64,000 bases of DNA from Rhodamnia argentea (taxonomy: Eukaryota > Streptophyta > Magnoliopsida > Myrtales > Myrtaceae). The stretch is from contig NC_063154.1 in the NCBI RefSeq assembly GCF_020921035.1, forward strand, positions 26,731,948-26,795,947, read 5' to 3'. The notes beneath the pieces were generated by a model that was not told where the DNA came from, searched no databases, and saw only the letters and a program-made list of their open reading frames with translations. Positions 11,401 to 22,887 of the stretch are shown piece after piece. Made by a program: the position numbers and the translations under genes. Each line of letters opens with the position of its first letter. The first letter of the stretch is position 1.

Positions 11401-11841
11401 TATGGTCTAATCATTAGATTATGCACCGAAATATATGGCCAGAAATCTTTTGTGCCGAAAGTAAACAGAAGCCAAGTCATGCAATACAATCATTAGGATT
11501 CCTCCTTTTGGGTTGTGATTGATTGATCTTTTGGGTGGAATACTATTCCTGCAGGGTAAGCATGTATAGTTTGACGCGGCATCATATGTTTACGCAACTT
11601 GTTTTTGCAGACATCTAAAATGATGCAGCAGGAAGCCATTAGAGAAAGTGAGGAAGAAATCCAGAAGTGCGCTTTTGAGCTCTTTTCAGTGGTTGATATG
11701 GTGTCAAAGCACAAAGAGTATACGGAATGCAAAATCTTGGAGATGCAGACCCACCTCTCGGAGACTGTGAACGCTATCTCAGCGGACTACAGAGCCTCCT
11801 TCACAAATGAGCTTGATGGTTTGAAGCATGCAAATCATTGA
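8473..11841 (+). CDS. NDC80: NDC80/HEC1 kinetochore protein
   Basis: Outer-kinetochore subunit of the NDC80 complex (with NUF2, SPC24 and SPC25) that binds spindle microtubules in mitosis and meiosis. Four coding exons: 8473-9572, 10433-10679, 11248-11394 and 11611-11841. All introns are GT..AG and the frame is kept across each join, giving 574 residues, close to the length I know for plant NDC80 (about 570). The N-terminal tail is short, basic and proline-rich (MKSRGRGRAKPSFVPPPPLP). The calponin-homology-like domain spans about residues 55-165 (NDRSYQQSAVRAVNCYL, then ATPHAWPTFVAVLHWLVQ). From about 190 to the end it is coiled coil (LEEERNNLAENVASLEK and many E/K heptads), ending ELDGLKHANH. 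The ATG at 8473 is preferred over the in-frame 8440 because MKSRGRGR resembles known NDC80 starts. Intron 1 carries a plastid DNA insert. Confidence 0.95.
9990..10228 (+). mobile_element. Plastid DNA insert (NUPT)
   Basis: The flanks of the tRNA remnant below match my memory of the plastid rrn5-trnR-ACG region: 'AATTCAAAATGGCT' and 'GGAAAGGTTTC' before it, and 'GGAAGGACCTTTCCCTCTGG' and 'TAGGAAAATAATTATTGGGA' after it. The stretch lies entirely within intron 1 of NDC80. The edges are approximate. The differences I can see are mostly C-to-T or G-to-A, as expected for an old methylated nuclear insert. Confidence 0.75.
10084..10157 (+). pseudogene. trnR-ACG: Decayed plastid trnR-ACG copy
   Basis: A 74-nt tRNA-shaped sequence: acceptor start GGGCCTG, D-arm region AGCTTAGAGGATTAGAGCG, anticodon arm CGTGGCTATGAAACACG and T-arm region GGGGGTTCAAATC. 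It matches plastid trnR-ACG in length and most positions. The anticodon ACG has become ATG (C to T), the T stem is mispaired and the acceptor end reads TCGCACA in place of TCGCCCA. It is not a working tRNA gene. It lies in an intron of a nuclear gene, so it is part of a plastid-to-nucleus transfer. Confidence 0.8.
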
Positions 11842-13489
11842 AAACAATAAGTTATTACAATACCATCATAAATCCTCGCTTCCTTGGTCTCTTTTGTTTT
11901 CTGCTCAAGCTGCTTGCTTCTCACCTGACTGACTGGTCTCTCTGCGATTTGGGTACACATATGTCTTATAGTCTTGTTCCGACGTCCTCTTGCACTCATT
12001 TGTAAATGGAAACTGTCAATCCAGTCAATCCTTACAAGCTTGATTTATTGCAATTTTTTGAGGTATTACGGTGAAACGATTCTTCTAAGCTTCAAGAGAA
12101 GTGTAATTAGGATCAGGTTATGATTAAGTTGAGCTTTGTTCTTTTTGGGAAGTGTAGTTATTATTTGAAAGTGGTGTTTGGCAGATAAGCGAGAATCAAA
12201 AACGCAAAACATATAATTAAAAGGAATCAGTATTTTGCTCCTTCATCGACGAGCCTGATTGTTGTCAGCACAAAATTTTCATGACGCGATAGAAGCGCTT
12301 ATCTTGAGGCTGACATGTCATTAGTAAAAACACTCAGAATTTACCGGACATGGCCTCATAACAAACAAGAGGAAAAAGAAGCAAAGGTGATGCCAAGGAT
12401 ATCCAATCTTCATCGATTGTTCATCCAGTAGAAGTCACGCGCACCTATCTATGCTTCCTGGAGGCAGAAAACCCGTTGTCGGAGACGCCTGTGTTGCCGT
12501 CAACGTCTTTGTCTCCTTCCTTTCTTTCTTAACGTGAGAATATACAACAGAACGTGCTATTTACAATTCCCAGATAAACAACGCGTGCTCATTTGGAGCA
12601 GAATAGAGATACCAGAAAATCAGTTGCAGCCCAAGACTACCGTTCGCAAGGACAGTCGATCTTTGAGAAGCTCCAATTTTTATAGATGGCCCTCACAGCC
12701 TAAGAGATGTTATCTGGCAAGAAAAAACTAACACTTATAAGCTTCACGACCCCTTGGGAGTGTGCCGCTGATATCATCCACGAAAATTTTAGGCATAGGT
12801 TGTTGTCAATGATGAAAACATTAATCTATTTAAAGCCATGTAAATCATCATTTTTAAGAAAATATGTTCAATATCATTCATTTGCCTGCGATATAAATTG
12901 AACCTAACCAGGAAAAACTATAATGGCACCCCCAGCATTTTGGCTAGATTTCACAAAACACTAGAGAAAGCTGAATATTGCTCCATTCTGTTTTTCCTAT
13001 CTGAATTTCTGGCATAATGAGCTAAACTTTTTAGCTGGAAGGACATGTTTTGCAGTCAAAACACAAAAGGACAAATCTAAAAATCATGAATATTTCACTA
13101 TCAAGGTGGCTAAGAAAAGTCAACAAGCAACATGAAAAATTTTTAATATCCATCATGTCCGTTACTATGCTTTAAAACATGGGACCAGCTGTTTTGGGAG
13201 ACAACACTCTGCCAGTTAATTTTTGAATGAAAAATAAGCAATGTGGTCAGTTGATGGAGGTATCTTCCCACTAGCCCAAAAGAAGAATAGTCCCCCTAGC
13301 AACGCAACAGCAAAATGACAAATGAAAAAGTGTCATATTACCTTCAGTGCAATGGACCGAGAGGGATGGCCTAGCAAAACCTTATGACCATATGTTGTTG
13401 AAAAGAGGTGAAGCAAAGCCAGAAGAAGTGGATGGCTTCCTCACAAAGGGATGGTCTAGCAACCGTGCTGCAGAAGGACCGTCACATCT
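11842..13489. other. Downstream of NDC80, no gene seen
   Basis: AT-rich sequence. The first 200 bases are probably the NDC80 3' untranslated region. Open frames here are short and without recognisable domains. I see no structured repeat. Confidence 0.5.
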
Positions 13490-14055
13490 TGTGAGAATTA
13501 GTCGGATGCCGAGCCTTGGACACGCCATTAACATTGAAAATAAATCAAATTTTGAGATATGTCGTCCCACTTCAATGCTTCAAGACATAAATGGCATGGA
13601 AAGAATGATCTTAAAATGGGCTTAAGATAGGAATTTTTTTTTTTTGGGGTCAAAGCTTAAGATAGGAATTAATTTGCTTCTTAATCCTCAAAACTTGAAA
13701 AGGCCATTGATTTGGACCGTTGGAATGGATCTCAACGTTTGAGCAAGGGATGGTCCTTCTCTTTCGTGCCTCATATGAGGTCAAAAGGTGGTTTGAAGTA
13801 ACTACAAGGTTAAAATTTGTTTAATCCCATTTAAGTCAAAACTTAAACGATCACTTAGTGCCAACTTTTAAATAATCTTTAGTGAGCTTAGCTCAAATAT
13901 TAATAAAAAGGGATGGTCCTTCTCTTTCGTCTCATAAAATGAGCGCCGTACAAAAGTTTTGGCACTTCTAGTGTTTTTTAGCCTTAAAAAGTTATTGGAT
14001 TATTTGAACTTGTCGGATAGCTGACAAGCTGAAAGGAATATGTGGATGGGTTTTC
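13490..14055. repeat. Segmental duplication, block 1, copy B
   Basis: Second copy of 4740-5075, longer because of an internal insertion (about 13790-13985). The phrase 'GATGGTCCTTCTCTTTCGT' occurs twice (about 13748 and 13912) around this insert. The insert contains words of the 18139-18582 element family ('AACGATCACTTAGTGCCAAC', 'TTTTGGCACTTCTAGTG'), so it is probably a degraded relative of that element. Confidence 0.75.
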
Positions 14056-14763
14056 ATTTCTATATTTTTTTATATTTTTTAAAAAAATTTCGACCGAAGT
14101 TCAACGTGAGTTGCTGGACCGGCATATGATATTTAGGTTTGCTTGTACACCATTTTCCTTTTATTGTTCCTATTATTCCATGAATTTTCATTTATGTATC
14201 GAAACGTTATCTCCGATTACCGATGTTCAGGCTATTAACATGCAGGAAATTCTCGAGAAAAATTTCATCGGAAGTGGGTCGAAAGGAAATATCCAAACAT
14301 TTGTATTATAGGAAGTAAATTGATCCGTGTTACTAAATACAATATATCGGGGTTTACTCTAAAGACTCGAAAGTAAAAGAATTGTATGGGCAAATTTGCC
14401 GTACATGGCCGGTTTTAGCAACTAGCACAATGGATAAAAGACTTATGGGAAGCTTTATGATCCCTCGAGAACGATTTCTCTAGGATGGTAACGTACCGTA
14501 ACATCTTATATTTTGTGATAACCCAATGTAAAAATGTCATCACTTATTTTAGGTTACAATATATTGTGTCGACAACAATTTCACACTCATTATTTGCGAC
14601 AAAATTGAAATAAAGTAATATGAGAATCACCTTTTTTGCGACCTTTTATATTAAATGATATTTTGTATTAAAATTGTGGTGATATACTACGAGGTAATGA
14701 TTCCTTCATGGATCATCTAGGCTACTAAGAGCTCTCTATTCACCCTTTTTTTTTTAAAAAAAG

Positions 14764-15172
14764 GGTTAATATAACGAAAAACTTCAAATTGATACTTGTG
14801 GCAAAGGTACTTCCAAACTCATTTTTTGACCACAAAAAATTCTAAACTAGTACATCTTGTGACAAATTTAGCCTCCGTTAGTTTTAATTAAATTTTACCA
14901 TCAAATTTTCGAGTTGAATGACACGTGTCGGTTGACGGGTGTAAGAGTTTGGAGTTTTTACCCTTCATTCATGGTATTAACCTAATTTAACGAAAACTAA
15001 CGGAGGGTAAATTCGTCACATATGTACCGGTTTGGGGTTTTTGTGATTAAAAAATTAGTTTGTGATAAATTTGTCACATTAGTACCAATTTGAAATTTTT
15101 TGTGATAAAAAATTAGTTCGAGATAAAATTATCACATGTGTACCATTTTAAAATTTTTCGTGATATTAACCC
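14764..15172. mobile_element. Inverted-repeat element, GGGTTAATA family
   Basis: The left end reads GGGTTAATATAACGAAAAA; the right end reverse-complemented reads GGGTTAATATCACGAAAAA. The interior is made of degenerate repeats of 'TAAATTTATCACATGTGTACC'-like words facing inward from both ends. It is a relative of the element at 31562-32124, with the same tip and interior words. Target duplications are unclear here because the flanks are A/T homopolymers. Confidence 0.7.
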
Positions 15173-17974
15173 TTTTGAAAACGTCGAATCATTGACTTTA
15201 TTGTTTGCTCTAAAATTTATGGGTGGAAGAGGATTATGGTTGGCTCCTAAGAAGCATGGAAACTCACCAGAGGCTTCTGTGTCGCGTGTTGGACGCATGT
15301 TGGTGTATGACACACTCCGGCATGTGATCAACACGCGTGACACATCACGACATGCTTGTCTGGCTTTTGACATCGTGTGAGAGAGAGCGGAGAGGGTGAG
15401 GGGATGCGATTAGAGTTTGGGCAAAGTGCCCAACCCTAGTAGGTGGATTTTTTTTTAAAATATTATGTTTTGATAAATTTACAGTTTTACCCCTAAAATT
15501 GTATCAGATGGACGCGATTAGGAGTAAAACTGTTTTAGAATAAATTTACAGTTTTAGAATATTAGGTGGACTCGATTAGGTTTTTGACAAATTTACAGTT
15601 TTACCCCTAAAATTTACAATCATAATGTAGATGAATAACTTGTTATATTTTATGGTGAAATATGGATTTTTTTTGACTTATTGCTAAATATTAAATTTAT
15701 TGATGGAATGTTGATTGCTTTTTTTTTTTCCTCTTCAAGTTTTATGGATTATTAGAATGGAATGTAGTTGAATTTGTCGATTCAAAATAATGAATGATAT
15801 TAATAAATGGTGGATTAATGTTTTTAGTGTAAATTCATTTTAGGTTTTTTGTTATTTATTTATTTATTTAAGAATTTGAATCAAACTAATTTATAATCAT
15901 AAAAATGATAATTTATTATGTATACAAATGAAAATATACATTTAATATATAATATGTTGAAATTCTTTATTTTTTTAGGAATGATGTATCGGTGTTGGTG
16001 CTACAAAGACTAGCTCTGGTTGCATTCTCACGTGGGATTCGACAGTCCACCTAGGCTAATTTAACTTATATCATATGTCAAGCTTTACTTGCGGATATTG
16101 TCTTCCCTAAGGCTGATTTGACGCTGATCCTGTCATTCCTAATTTTGTTTATTCCCCTCAAATAATCTCGCCTCCAAGATCCGAATTGATGAGGGAGGAT
16201 TGAGAATACACCATTGTTCCAACACCGCACGATTCATTCAGATGGTAATAAATGCTATTGGAAAGAAAGCTTACATAATGCAGATCGTGAAAAATTACCC
16301 AAACAATTCTAAATCTATTGTACACATGCCAATTCAGCTTTAAATTTGTAAAATTTTTTAATTCAATCCTAAACCTTTGAGTGAAATTTCAATGTACTCG
16401 TTCTGATCAATTGGTCTTGTTGAGATTGGGCTCGCGCTTGTAATTTGCTGCTTATGTAGTTAAACAAGCTCGCGTATGAAAATGAAAATGAAACATGGTA
16501 CGCCGATGCCCACGAAGATCCACCAATGGGTGGTCGCACCATTTGGACTCGTCACGAAGAGAAGAAAAAAATTTAAGTTTTTCGTGAGATTTCTCTCAAA
16601 AAGTTATGCAAAATCAAAATAACACTACCCAAAAAAGGAGATCATCCGGGAAACATGGTGTCAGGTACGTGGACGTGGGGTTATCCAGTGATGCTGTCGT
16701 TGAGAACGTAAGGAGGTTCAAGATTGGGTTGGAGGATCAGAGCAGAGACATTGATGATGAGAGGGTTGGGTCGGGCCATAAATGGTCCGACCCAAATTGA
16801 CTTATATAGCCCGTTTAGGAATTGTTTAATTGCAATGCAAATTCCTAGATCCATACCCAATCCATCCCTTCCCATATTACTAAAACACTTATATATCTAA
16901 TTCAATTTAGGAATTGCTTTTTACAAATTTTAAAAAATTATATTGCTAAATTTTTTATTTAATTTTATTCTTTTTTTTTCCTTTTAAGTCGGGTGAGGGC
17001 CGCTCGACCCTCATCGACTATAGGTGAGGGTGAGGGTTAGGCTCTCGCCTAGATCTTGTGAGGGCCACAATGCCCTTATTGGTCGCTGGTGAGGATCGTA
17101 GCCCCGCCTAGAGCTAGCAAGGGCTTAGTGCCCCTCGCCGACCATAGACGGGGGTTATGGCTCTTATCTTGTGGCCTTTTGGGCGGCCCTCGCCCGTGGC
17201 CGGCGACGGTCGGTTGGCGACCATGCTAACGTTGTAGGAAAAAAAAAAATAAAAGAGAGAAAATAAAAAAAAAATGATAAAAATATAATAACTATCAAAG
17301 AGTTGTAAATGGGTTTTAAAGACATCTCATTGACTCAACTAATAACTTTGATGAGCTAAATGTGTTGTAAAAGGGTGTAAAGACAAACCCATCTATATCC
17401 ACAAAGGACGGAATTAGGCTCGCCTGTTAAAACTTGATTAACCACTGTGTAACCCATCTCATTGAATATGACCCATTTTTACACCTCTACTGGACGGGAA
17501 AGGATGCTGATGAGAAGTATTTGAGAGAGTGAGTGAGAGCATGGAAGGCTTGGGTCTTTCTAAGTAATATTGTAAATTCGTGGAATATTTACTTTGGAGA
17601 AGTGCTGAATCAGATGAACTTTTCTTACTTTCCTTGATTGGCGTTGGTAATTTTCCTCGTTTCTGTTTGCAACAATGTTTTTCGGTTCTGTTAATGAAGA
17701 TATGGAGAATTCTAATTTCACTACATCCGTCGTCCATGTCGCCTATTTTCGACAAAACCGATCTGATGCGCTCAATTTACAAAATGCAAAAAGATTTAAG
17801 ACTTAATTGATATAGTTAAAATGTTTAGGGTTCAATGAAAAAAAAATACAATAAGTTTAGGATTTTTTATTTATTTATCAATTTTGCCCTTTGCTTGTGA
17901 TGTGCATTTCAGCCCATCTATTAGGAGCCCGAGGTCCATTAAGGCACCCATGCTTGTTCTGTTCAATGACGTTG
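15173..17974. other. Repeat-rich intergenic stretch
   Basis: No supported gene. The phrase 'AAATTTACAGTTTTA' recurs around 15476-15490, 15543-15558 and 15589-15604, making a short degenerate tandem array. About 16285-16385 and 17800-17885 resemble the tips of the 5935-7090 foldback family ('CCTAAACCTTT', 'GCCAATTC'). A GC-rich block at 16985-17225 ('GTGAGGGCC', 'CTCGCC' words) flanked by T-rich and A-rich runs looks like the core of another degraded inverted-repeat element. Confidence 0.45.
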
Positions 17975-18870
17975 GAATGACTTTCTGAACTTGCTAAGAA
18001 ATGCGCTTACGCATGAATTTGGTGTCGCCGATTATTTCCTTATGGACGGTTTACTGTCGGTATTTCCCTATCCGTGAATGAATTATGATTGGCAATCGGA
18101 TCCGGAGTTATCCTTATCCGATTGATATGTTTTAGAAAGGTTAAAGTACATTAGAAGTGTCAAAACTTATGAACGGCGCTCACTTTAGTGTCAAAACTTT
18201 CAAAACGATCACTTAAGTGCCAACTTTTTAAAAAAACGATCACTTAAGTGTCAACTTCTTTTAAAAACGATCACTTCAGTACCAATTCTAATTTTAGCCG
18301 ACGTGGCTTGCCGTAAATCCGACACGTGCTATTTTTTTATTAATATTTAAGTCGACGTGGCTTGGTGGAGTTGACACTGAAGTGATCATTTTTTTTAAAA
18401 AAAATTGACACTTAAATAATCGTTTTTTAAAAAAATTGGCACTTAAGTGATCGTTTTAAAAGTTTTGGCACTTAAGTGATCGTTTTTCAAAAAAATTTGG
18501 CACTTAAGTTATCGTCTTGAAAGTTTTGATACTAAAGTAAGTACCGTATACAAGTTTTGACATTTGTAATGTACTTAAGCCATTTTAGAAATAATTAACG
18601 GGCTTGAAGCGGAACTTGCTAAGAAATGATATGTTTTAGAAATAATTATTTTGGGCTCGAACCGGGATTTTGTTAAGAATGGCATAATCTACTCTCTTAA
18701 CCCTTTTCAATAGGTTTAGTGTCAGCCCAGGGTCTTTATAACACGTGGCAAACCCTAATTGGGAAGTGTCCTCATGACTTTTGGAGCATGAATCATCAGT
18801 TACCCTCACATATAAATCTTCTTCTTTCACTTGACATCTGAGTCAATTTAAATCCCTTTCTCCTCCCATT
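17975..18870. repeat. Segmental duplication, block 2, copy B
   Basis: Matches 5330-5660, but is split by the element at 18139-18582. A small extra duplication of 'ATGATATGTTTTAGAAA' occurs around 18626-18642. Stops and indels throughout argue against coding function. Confidence 0.75.
18139..18582. mobile_element. Inverted-repeat element with 9-bp TSD
   Basis: 444 bp. Tips GGTTAAAGTACATTAGAAGT and, reverse-complemented from the right, TGGCTTAAGTACATTACAAA. The identical 9-bp TTTTAGAAA flanks it at 18130-18138 and 18583-18591. The paralogous site at about 5475-5490 has only one such stretch and no element, a true empty-site control. The interior is built of 'AACGATCACTTAAGTGCCAA'-like repeats facing inward. 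It encodes nothing. The 9-bp duplication suggests mobilisation by a Mutator-like transposase (inference). Fragments of the same family lie at 13790-13985, 49678-49736 and 59590-59850. Confidence 0.85.
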
Positions 18871-20362
18871 ACATTATTATTTCAATTCTATTTTGAGTGT
18901 TACTTTTGCATGGTAATATCCTATCAAAGAAGCAAGGAAAACTTTGGGAGATCTCTCCAAATTCTTTGGCCATATTTCTTTGATCTCCTCAATAGTTTTC
19001 AATTTCTTCTCCAAATACCATCCTTGTGTCTGTCCCATTCAAATCTTCTAATCAATTATTAAGGAACACATCCTTCACTTCTAAACTCACAAAAATGGAT
19101 AAAAATTATTTGGGTGTATTTGTGCAACGTATAAATTTTCATCCTTAAGTCGACTAATCCTTGAAAAAAGAAAAAAAGAAAAATAGACTCTTGCCAATCA
19201 AACTGCACAAGAGGGAAAAAGAGGATGAAAGAAATTGACTATAAAGTGAAAGATAGTTGAAAGAAATAGTGACTAAAGGAGAGAAGCCAAATGAATGAAG
19301 GGGTAGACGAAGAGATCTCTTTACAAAAAGGAGTTTGCTCAAATCAAACAGCAATGCATGAATGCATCAAAAGATATGAGCAAAGAGGATGTGATTCAAG
19401 AGTGCAAAGTGTTTAACGTAGCTGGTCAAGAGACGACTTATATTTTGCTTACTTGGACTTTGATTTTACTGAGCAAGTATGAAAACGAGCCAGACAGAGC
19501 AAGAGAGGAAGTTATCCAAGCTTTCTGCAACAACAGACTTGATTTTGATTGGCGGAGCCGAATGAAAATTTTAATGATTCTCATCTCATTGTAGTCTACC
19601 GTTTATCTCCATTTCAGCGGTATATTATTGATTTCAGCACCTAACCTGAAATTTGTTGTGTTGTTTCCCTAAACCCGAAAATATTTTGGCAGCAATTATT
19701 CAAGTTTTGTTCTGTTTGTGACAGAAGAGAAACATATCCATTGTACCTTCTCATTCGAAGTTACAACATGGATGACATAAAAAAGTTAGGTCGCAATCTC
19801 AACATCTCTTTGGAAAAAGACAGGCTCACAATACATTGATTCATATGCAAGGTAAGCATGATACTGAATGAGGTGCTCATATTATATCCGCGTGCATTTA
19901 TGCCGAGGACCAAGTTAGGAGATATACAAGTACTTCCAGACATTCTGCTTTTGTGTCCACGATCCTAATCCACCGTGATCCATGGATTTGGGGCGATGAT
20001 GCCAAAGAGTTCAATCCGGAGAGATTCTTCGAGGGATTCACAAAGGCAATTAAGAACAAGCTCTGCTTTTTCCCTTTCAGTTGGGGTCCTAGAACTTGCA
20101 TTGGCCAAAACTTCACTTTCCAGGAAGCAAAAGTTGCTCCGACCATAATTTTGCAGAACTTCTGGGTGCAGCCATCTCCTTCTTACAAGCATGGTCCTAT
20201 TCGAGCGGCCGCTCTTCATCTCAATATGGAGTCCCCTTGATCTTGACTAGAATTGGATCGAATCCTAGGTTCGTACTGGATCAGATTCTGTGCTCTTGTT
20301 TGCTTCGTCGCGTGACTAAAATGATTTGTTCTGTTTGTGAGAGTACAAGGAAAGTTATGTGA
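18871..20362 (+). pseudogene. CYP72A P450 pseudogene B
   Basis: Covers exon 4 (about 19175-19600) and exon 5 (about 19848-20250) of a CYP72A-type P450, on the plus strand. Exon 4 still shows VIQECKVFNVAGQETTYILL and LTWTLILLSKYENEPDRARE. Exon 5 keeps DDAKEFNPERF and the haem-binding PFSWGPRTCIGQNF. It is broken: stops and frameshifts in early exon 4, truncation before exon 4, and a damaged exon 5 start that has lost the ExxR region's frame. The intron between them matches the corresponding intron of the intact gene and of pseudogene A. The sequence from 18871 to about 19170 is block 3, shared with 5735-5934 and 7100-7200. Confidence 0.85.
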
Positions 20363-22887
20363 GCATATGATGCTTTCTTGACTTGACCTACACATATATT
20401 TTCTATCTTAATTCGTCGATATTATCATGATTTGGCCCCTAGCAAAAAAATTCACATTAGTTTCTTGCATTTCACATTTATGAGCCATGTTAAATGAAAT
20501 TTTAGCATTGTAATGTGCTAAACCTTTCTCTAGCATTATGTGACATCGGCATATTAAAATTATTAGAAAGTCCAATCTAAAAACTTAATTGATAGGTGGA
20601 GGAATACAACATACATATGAAAAGCATTGAGGACCCATTGTCACGCTATATGGAACAATGCTTCAACACCCCTTCTTATATGCAATTCATGTGCAAGCCG
20701 GATTATGATGTGGGACAAATCTTTAATATCCTCTCTTGTGCAATTCACTTGCAAGCTGGATTATGAATAGCTTGTGGAATGGAATTTTTACCATGGCACA
20801 TGGAATTTGATTTGCTCACATGCAATTCACGTGCAAATTATAATGTGAGACAATAAATGATTGGGATTGGCAGGCCAATGCTGCTCATGTTCTACAAGGA
20901 TATGGAAGTCAACCTCTTTGGTCGACGCAGGTGACCCCTCGAACCACGTGGCTTTGCTGGGTCGTCGCCACATGGTGCAACGGGGTTCCCGTGTGCCGAC
21001 AAGAGGTTGACTTCCACGACCTTGGAGAACGGGGGCAGCATTGCCTCATCAATTCCTCCTAGTGTTCCTAACACTTTCGCTTTCCCTGCAGCTGTCATTA
21101 GCCTACCCTTCTCCAACCTAATTTTGATCGATCAACGTGAACACGAAAGGGAACCACACACCATGTCGGATATTCATGCCCAGGAATGGTGAGTAATCTC
21201 ACAGTAATTTCATAAATGACCATTTTAATTAGGTCGTTTATAAAATGAGCCTGTACAATATGTTTTCTTTAGTGAACATTTTGCTTTTGTCAATCTTCAT
21301 TTCAATAAACAATTATCGAATTTTCCTGAGAAATCCTGTACATACCCACAAGAAATAGCCAAGACGAAAGTTACGGCCAGGACAAGGTTGGTCATGGCCA
21401 AGATGTAGGTTGCCGATGTCATTGATAAGCTTGCTAGGCACAAACTCTGGAACATTGATGCCCGACAATTCATTCCATCATAGTCTACAACAAAGGACTA
21501 GAGATTTGCCCAAGTAAGGCTACCATTCTGTTTGCTGCAGTAGCACATGTAAACATGGGTTCAAGGCTGTTATGGCATCCACAAATATCCACTTTACCCA
21601 GATAGCCCACAAAAAAGAAGGGCATGCACGAGCTGTGAAGTGAGGCTTGCGCGCGTGTGTGACCTTTCTAAGAAGAAAGCTGGAGGGCCCACAACGGCGG
21701 TCGCAAAAATGGAGTGGTAAGGCAACGACGAGCATCTCCGGTCGCTCGCTGCGAGCTTGCTCAATATGTTGACTTCGACCATGCGACCTGGACGGCCACC
21801 ATCATCAGCGGGGGCCTTTGTTTCGTGCATGACCTCGGACAAACGATACATCGCCACTGGCTTGTACATTAGATGTAACTCCATCTCTTCATGAGACCTA
21901 AGTATGTATGTAGCAAGGTAGCGAGCACGACGTCTCGGTTTCCTGAGATACAGCCAAAGCTCCTAAACATTTAGGAAGGTAAGATCAGGAGTAGATGTCC
22001 ACAAGTATCTCCGTCGGTTCGATGACACACTCGTCCTAATAGCTCCATTTAGATGGAACGAAACCTAGGATTGTAGGTTGACACATTTTCTTGCAGCTAT
22101 TAACATCCGGGTTCTGGCTAATCTTAAGCTTCGGCGAGCCTCAAAAGTTGCAACCGTCGCTTCCAAGAACTCTCGACAAGGAGGTGGATTAGTCTTTGCA
22201 AATAAGTCGCCACTGCACTAGTTGGTACTGCTGTTATGCATTCATGTCCATGCACAAGAAATGAACATGGTTGACAGCTTTAGCAAGTAAGCAAGCTTCG
22301 TCAAGAATGGCGTGACCAATCTAAAACACCCACAAGGTAGCATTTCAACAACTTTCAATTATGTACTACACACCCGTTTTACTATTACGTAGGAGCTATG
22401 ATAAAAATAAACTTCGATCACAACGAGCGAGATTGATCGATTTCATATAGGCAGCTAGGCATGCCCCCTCTAAATTCTATCTGTAGCCATTCCCTTTTCG
22501 TTCAATTAGGATTGATCGATTTTTCATTTCGGGTGATGCCTCGCCTCGGCATAATGAGGGTTGGTCACCCTCGCCCCAGCGACGGGCAGCAATGCCCCAC
22601 TAGTTAGGCCTTTCATTCACTCTTTTTTTTTTTTCAATTTCTTTAAATAAAATTTTAGTTTTTTTTTATTTTTTGTTCTAATTTAAATAAGATTTGTAGA
22701 AAAATAATTAAAAACGCTGCTTAAGAGAGATAAATTAATTTAAAAATATCACGTTAAAGATTAATTGAATAATTAATTCGAAGGGCTTTCGTGCGGTGAA
22801 CTCTTTCTTTTAGGACTTCCGTGAATTCGATCACTGATCCGAGGCCGAAACCGAGAGAGCGCGAGCTTTGCTAGGCTGAGCGCAGTT
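20363..22887. other. Intergenic, no identified gene
   Basis: About 20679-20855 holds three spaced variants of 'TGCAATTCACGTGCAA' followed by a GGATTATGA-like word. GC-richer patches at 20900-21120 and 21594-21884 have minus-strand open frames sharing the short string MVEVN(I/L)LS-like, but I recognise no family. About 22520-22600 has GC-rich words like the element cores. The last 100 bases precede the DPH1 start. Confidence 0.4.

Noticed and set aside
21594..21884. Minus-strand open frame sharing a short VEVN-LS string with 20892-21116
   Set aside because: Too short a match, no family recognised, no splice-compatible continuation found.
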